Of a stretch of 17,449 bases of DNA, positions 14,456 to 17,449 are shown in pieces. Under the pieces are notes generated by a model. That model did not search any database, was not told the DNA's origin, and saw nothing but the letters and a program-made list of their open reading frames with translations. The DNA lies in assembly GCA_023136715.1 (NCBI GenBank), contig JAGLQT010000229.1, positions 1-17,449 of the forward strand, given 5' to 3'. The position numbers and the translations under genes are program-made. This DNA comes from Gammaproteobacteria bacterium (GTDB taxonomy: Bacteria; Pseudomonadota; Gammaproteobacteria; SZUA-229). Numbering within the stretch: the first letter of the stretch is position 1; the number at the start of each line of letters is the position of its first letter.

Positions 14456-15778
14456 ATGAATCGTGTTTCTAAGGGCTTGCTTTCATTAGCAATTTTAGGC
14501 CTTGGGGCGACGCCAGTCGTCTCATATGCAACCAATGGATACTTTTTAATTGGCTTTGGTGCAAAGTCCAGAGCTATGGGTGGGGCAGGTGTTGCCTATG
14601 GACAGGATGGATTGGCGTCTGCCATAAATCCAGCAACGATGGCCGATGTCGGTGATAGATTTGATATTGGTGGTGAATTTTTTAACCCACCTCGTGCAAT
14701 TAAACACGATAGCTCACAGTTACCAAGTGATGTTCAAAGTAATCACGATATATTTCTAATCCCTAACATGGGTGGTGTGTGGAAATACAACGATAAAATC
14801 AATTATGGTTTTGCGTTTATAGGAGCCGGTTCTCAAACTGAATATGCGCAGGATGGTACATCAAGTAATGTGCTGTACGACTTTAACAGTCTGGGTGGTA
14901 CTGAAGCGGGTGTAGAACTTGTTCAGATGCAATTAACACCGAGTATTTCATATAAGGTTGATTCAACACATACTGTAGGTGTCACCGCCGTGGTTGGTAT
15001 TCAGGTATTCAGGGCAGAAGGCCTGGGGGCTTTTGGTGATCTTGGCTTTACCGCATCAAACGAGAACTTTACTGACGAAGGCCATGACTACTCTTATGGC
15101 GGTGGTATTCGTCTCGGCTGGTTGGGCAAGTTTGCTGATGACAAGTTAAATGTTGGTTTTAATTATTCGTCAAAAGTCTATATGTCCAGATTTAGGGACT
15201 ATAGCAACCTCTTTGCCGAGCAAGGTGATTTTGATATCCCCGAAAACTACACCCTGGGCATTGCTTATGCGGTGAATGATGACATCAATGTATTGTTCGA
15301 CGTGCAGCGTATTAACTACTCAGGCGTAGCATCCATCAATAATCCAGGTCCGTTACCAGAAGATCCAGATGCTTTCTTCCCGGCAGGTATCGGTGTTACT
15401 GGGTTGGACAATGGAATGGGTTTTGGCTGGAGCGATATGACCGTGTACAAGCTGGGTGTTGATTATCAACATAGTGAAAAATGGACCTTCAGAGCCGGTT
15501 TGAACTATGGTGAGACACCGATTCAGAATGATCAACTGTTATTCAACCAGCTGGCGCCTGCTGTGGTTGAAATGCACGTAACACTGGGCCTTACTTACGT
15601 AATCGACGAAGATTTTGAAGTGAGTGCGAACTTTATGCATGCGTTCGAGAATGAACTGACGGGTAAAACACCATTTTATCCTGATGGTGTAACTAATTAT
15701 GAAGATCTCACCGAAGACAATATCGCGATCAATATGGAACAGACATCACTGGGCGTAAGCTTAGGGATTAAATTTTAA
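14456..15778 (+). CDS. OmpP1/FadL-family outer-membrane channel (440 aa)
   Basis: The protein has a Sec signal peptide (MNRVSKGLLSLAILGLGATP...) with likely cleavage at SYA|T (25/26). The mature N-terminus, TNGYFLIGFGAKSRAMGGAG followed by an INPATMA block, is the hallmark hatch region of the FadL/OmpP1/Toluene_X family: a plug of Gly-rich segments ahead of a 14-strand barrel. The remainder shows alternating amphipathic beta-strands and ends in a C-terminal Phe (SLGVSLGIKF), as expected for outer-membrane insertion. Members move long-chain fatty acids, aromatics or other hydrophobic compounds across the outer membrane; the substrate here is unknown. The length (about 415 mature residues) is normal. 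It is followed after 75 bp by the large secreted protein on the same strand with no terminator between them, so the two may be one transcript. Confidence 0.92.
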   Translation: MNRVSKGLLSLAILGLGATPVVSYATNGYFLIGFGAKSRAMGGAGVAYGQDGLASAINPATMADVGDRFDIGGEFFNPPRAIKHDSSQLPSDVQSNHDIFLIPNMGGVWKYNDKINYGFAFIGAGSQTEYAQDGTSSNVLYDFNSLGGTEAGVELVQMQLTPSISYKVDSTHTVGVTAVVGIQVFRAEGLGAFGDLGFTASNENFTDEGHDYSYGGGIRLGWLGKFADDKLNVGFNYSSKVYMSRFRDYSNLFAEQGDFDIPENYTLGIAYAVNDDINVLFDVQRINYSGVASINNPGPLPEDPDAFFPAGIGVTGLDNGMGFGWSDMTVYKLGVDYQHSEKWTFRAGLNYGETPIQNDQLLFNQLAPAVVEMHVTLGLTYVIDEDFEVSANFMHAFENELTGKTPFYPDGVTNYEDLTEDNIAINMEQTSLGVSLGIKF

Positions 15779-15842
15779 TTAACATTGCACGTCAGTGAAT
15801 AGATGCAAAATTATTTACTGGATTTTACGAAAAGAGATTTAC

Positions 15843-15846
15843 GAGG
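15843..15846 (+). promoter_or_regulatory. Shine-Dalgarno site of the large secreted protein
   Basis: GAGG seven bases before the ATG at 15854. It supports the start of a gene whose end lies outside the window. Confidence 0.8.
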
Positions 15847-15853
15847 CAAAAAG

Positions 15854-17449
15854 ATGAACAGAACAAAACATATTTTAAAACTCAAGGCGACGTCACTCTC
15901 GCTTGCGCTAATAGCGGCTTTAGGCGTTACTTCAGTTAACGCAACATATTATGACATTACTGGTACTTTTGTAATGTTGGATCCTGCTGGTAATGGCGTA
16001 GGTGTTTTTCCAGACTTGATAGGCTCTTACGAGGATTCCTCAGCGTTAGGCGCCGATGGTGGTATCACATCAATGGATTTTTCTTCGCCCACACCTTTCT
16101 TTAGCGCTATTTGGGATGCGCGGGACCAACAGGTTTTTGTTGATAATAATACCGTGAGCATAGAAGCATGTTTACCAGATGGTTCAGTATCATGTACAGC
16201 GCCAGCACCAATGACTATGACTGTTGATGATGGTCAGTGGGGCGCCCACATGCTGTTCGACTGGAGTTTTGCCGCCAGTATTGACGTGGTTAACGTCTGG
16301 GATGTTACGTATGACGAAACTGGTGTTATTAAATTAATCTCGACCGATGACGATGGTAACGGAGTGCGTGGTGTCGGTATGGTTGATGGTGCTTTCGTTG
16401 GTTTCAATGCAAACTTTGACCTGACATTAGAGCCGCCTTTCCTCGCTGCCGTCGCGGCAACACAGGGTGGTAATTCAACCTCAACGGCTGATCCAACTAA
16501 CGGTAATGTAACCGTGGATGCTGGCTATACCGGTACCGCCACCTATGACTGGTCAGTAAATACAAGCGCTGCAGTGATAGCGGCTGCTGTGGGTGGAACG
16601 ACTAACCAGACACTGGTTTTCGATCCAAGTGGTTTGGCTCCAGGGGCATCGCTGCTGATCAGTGCCAGTATTACAGAAGGTGCAGACACTATTCGTGCAG
16701 AAATCACAATGAGCGTACCCACTGTGACCCTAAATGGCGCACTCGATGCTGATAGTGATGGTACAGATGACGCTTCAGAAGGTTTTAGTGATAGCAGTGG
16801 TAATGGTATTCCTGACTTCATGAGTAATGATGTTGTGTATTCAAACGCCACAGAAGTTCAATATGACACGCTTGATAATACCGGCAGCTCAAGAATATTG
16901 AAAACCAGTGCGGGCACGCTTTCAATTGGTAGCGGGGCTGAGGCAAATGGTAATTCAATTGTTTCTACAGCGGGTAATAGCTACACAGTCAATGATCTGG
17001 CGGGAGCCTATTCACCATCGATGACTGCTACTCAAATCGGCGTAGTCGATGACAAGGTGATCACCGGTTGTGTTGGTGGTTGTGTCGACTTTATTGTCAG
17101 TGGTTTGGCTGTTGATGACATTATTGATGTAGTTATCCCACAAACAGCAGCAATCCCTGCGCACCCTGTTTACAAAAAACTATCGGGTGGTAACTGGCGT
17201 GGATTTGATGTGTCTCAGAATGATTACCAGTCATCAGCGGCTGCAACAGGCACAGGCTATGCGCAATGTCCCCCACCGGGTGATGCTGCTTATACTAAAG
17301 GCCTGACAGTTGGACACACCTGTGTTCAGTTGACATTGCAGGATGGTGGTCCAAATGATCTCGATGGCACGGCTAATGGTCAGATCGTTGATCCAGGTGG
17401 TGTAGGTCAGTTAGATCTACAACCAGCAAGTGTCAGGGATATTGGTGCT
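15854..17449 (+). CDS. Secreted protein with choice-of-anchor U-like domain, 3' end outside window
   Basis: The frame is open for 532 codons to the last base. Residues 1-30 are a Sec signal peptide (MNRTKHILKLK, hydrophobic core, cleavage at VNA|T). Residues 31-195 match the mature part of the PEP-CTERM protein at 5643: FFSAIWDARD and HMLFDWSFAASIDVVNVWDV align with FYASVWTAHD and NMFFDWSVNTNLPVDAMWDV. Residues about 200-290 look like an Ig/PKD-type fold. Residues 298-325 are an Asp-rich, calcium-binding-like stretch (DADSDGTDDASEGFSDSSGN). Residues about 330-517 resemble the choice-of-anchor U domain, with CVGGCVDF, YKKLSGGNWRGFD, CPPPGDAAYTKGL, CVQLTLQDGGPNDLDG and IVDPGGV. Proteins with that domain end in one of several sorting signals, PEP-CTERM among them; here the anchor lies beyond the window. 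Surface attachment is expected, and its role is unknown. It lies 75 bp downstream of the FadL-like gene. Confidence 0.85.
   Translation, partial: MNRTKHILKLKATSLSLALIAALGVTSVNATYYDITGTFVMLDPAGNGVGVFPDLIGSYEDSSALGADGGITSMDFSSPTPFFSAIWDARDQQVFVDNNTVSIEACLPDGSVSCTAPAPMTMTVDDGQWGAHMLFDWSFAASIDVVNVWDVTYDETGVIKLISTDDDGNGVRGVGMVDGAFVGFNANFDLTLEPPFLAAVAATQGGNSTSTADPTNGNVTVDAGYTGTATYDWSVNTSAAVIAAAVGGTTNQTLVFDPSGLAPGASLLISASITEGADTIRAEITMSVPTVTLNGALDADSDGTDDASEGFSDSSGNGIPDFMSNDVVYSNATEVQYDTLDNTGSSRILKTSAGTLSIGSGAEANGNSIVSTAGNSYTVNDLAGAYSPSMTATQIGVVDDKVITGCVGGCVDFIVSGLAVDDIIDVVIPQTAAIPAHPVYKKLSGGNWRGFDVSQNDYQSSAAATGTGYAQCPPPGDAAYTKGLTVGHTCVQLTLQDGGPNDLDGTANGQIVDPGGVGQLDLQPASVRDIGA

Noticed and set aside
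15779..15853. Separate sigma-54 promoter for the large secreted protein
   Set aside because: No GG-N10-GC pair occurs in the 75-bp gap, so this relative of the PEP-CTERM gene does not show the same promoter type here.
16543..16851. 102-aa minus-strand open frame near the right end
   Set aside because: It is antisense to the Ig-like and Asp-rich part of the large secreted protein, whose plus-strand frame stays open for 532 codons with a signal peptide and family motifs.

Overview
The window looks like a piece of a gammaproteobacterial chromosome, probably from an aquatic or marine Gram-negative. It encodes a FadL-type outer-membrane channel, a PEP-CTERM secreted protein with its PrsK/PrsR two-component system, and several TPR-sulfotransferases, a combination typical of exosortase-bearing, exopolysaccharide-producing proteobacteria. 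Coding regions have moderate GC and intergenic regions are strongly AT-rich. Taxonomy is inferred from gene content only. No rRNA, tRNA, CRISPR array, insertion sequence or prophage gene was seen.

Layout. (1) Positions 1-1661 hold the C-terminal end of the sensor kinase PrsK followed by the complete sigma-54 activator PrsR. (2) Positions 1675-5019, minus strand, hold a large TPR-sulfotransferase and, downstream of it, an unrecognised 365-aa protein; the two may share a transcript. (3) Positions 5020-6280 hold an AT-rich 0.6-kb control region with a consensus-quality sigma-54 promoter, a short PEP-CTERM protein and an intrinsic terminator. (4) Positions 6380-13971 hold a block of TPR enzymes: two plus-strand sulfotransferases, one minus-strand sulfotransferase and one GT41 (OGT/SPINDLY-like) glycosyltransferase. 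(5) Positions 14456-17449 hold a FadL/OmpP1 channel and a large secreted protein with a choice-of-anchor U-like region, cut by the window end.

How the genes may work together. PrsK/PrsR is the regulator pair known to accompany the exosortase/PEP-CTERM system, and PrsR needs sigma-54. The PEP-CTERM gene 4 kb away has a -24/-12 promoter (TGGCAC-N5-TTGCA) with inverted repeats 48-150 bp upstream, where an enhancer-binding protein would bind, so a regulator and a probable target lie together. The PEP-CTERM protein and the large secreted protein at the right end share a recognisable N-terminal domain, which suggests two surface-anchoring versions of one module.

The four sulfotransferases keep the residues expected of the tyrosylprotein-sulfotransferase fold: the PAPS loop Arg, a Glu exactly 21 residues later, a DK motif, the RDPRD-like 3'-phosphate motif and a C-terminal DQV-like tail. 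Together with a TPR-GT41 enzyme they form an uncommon cluster of potential protein- or polymer-modifying enzymes. Their substrates cannot be read from the sequence.
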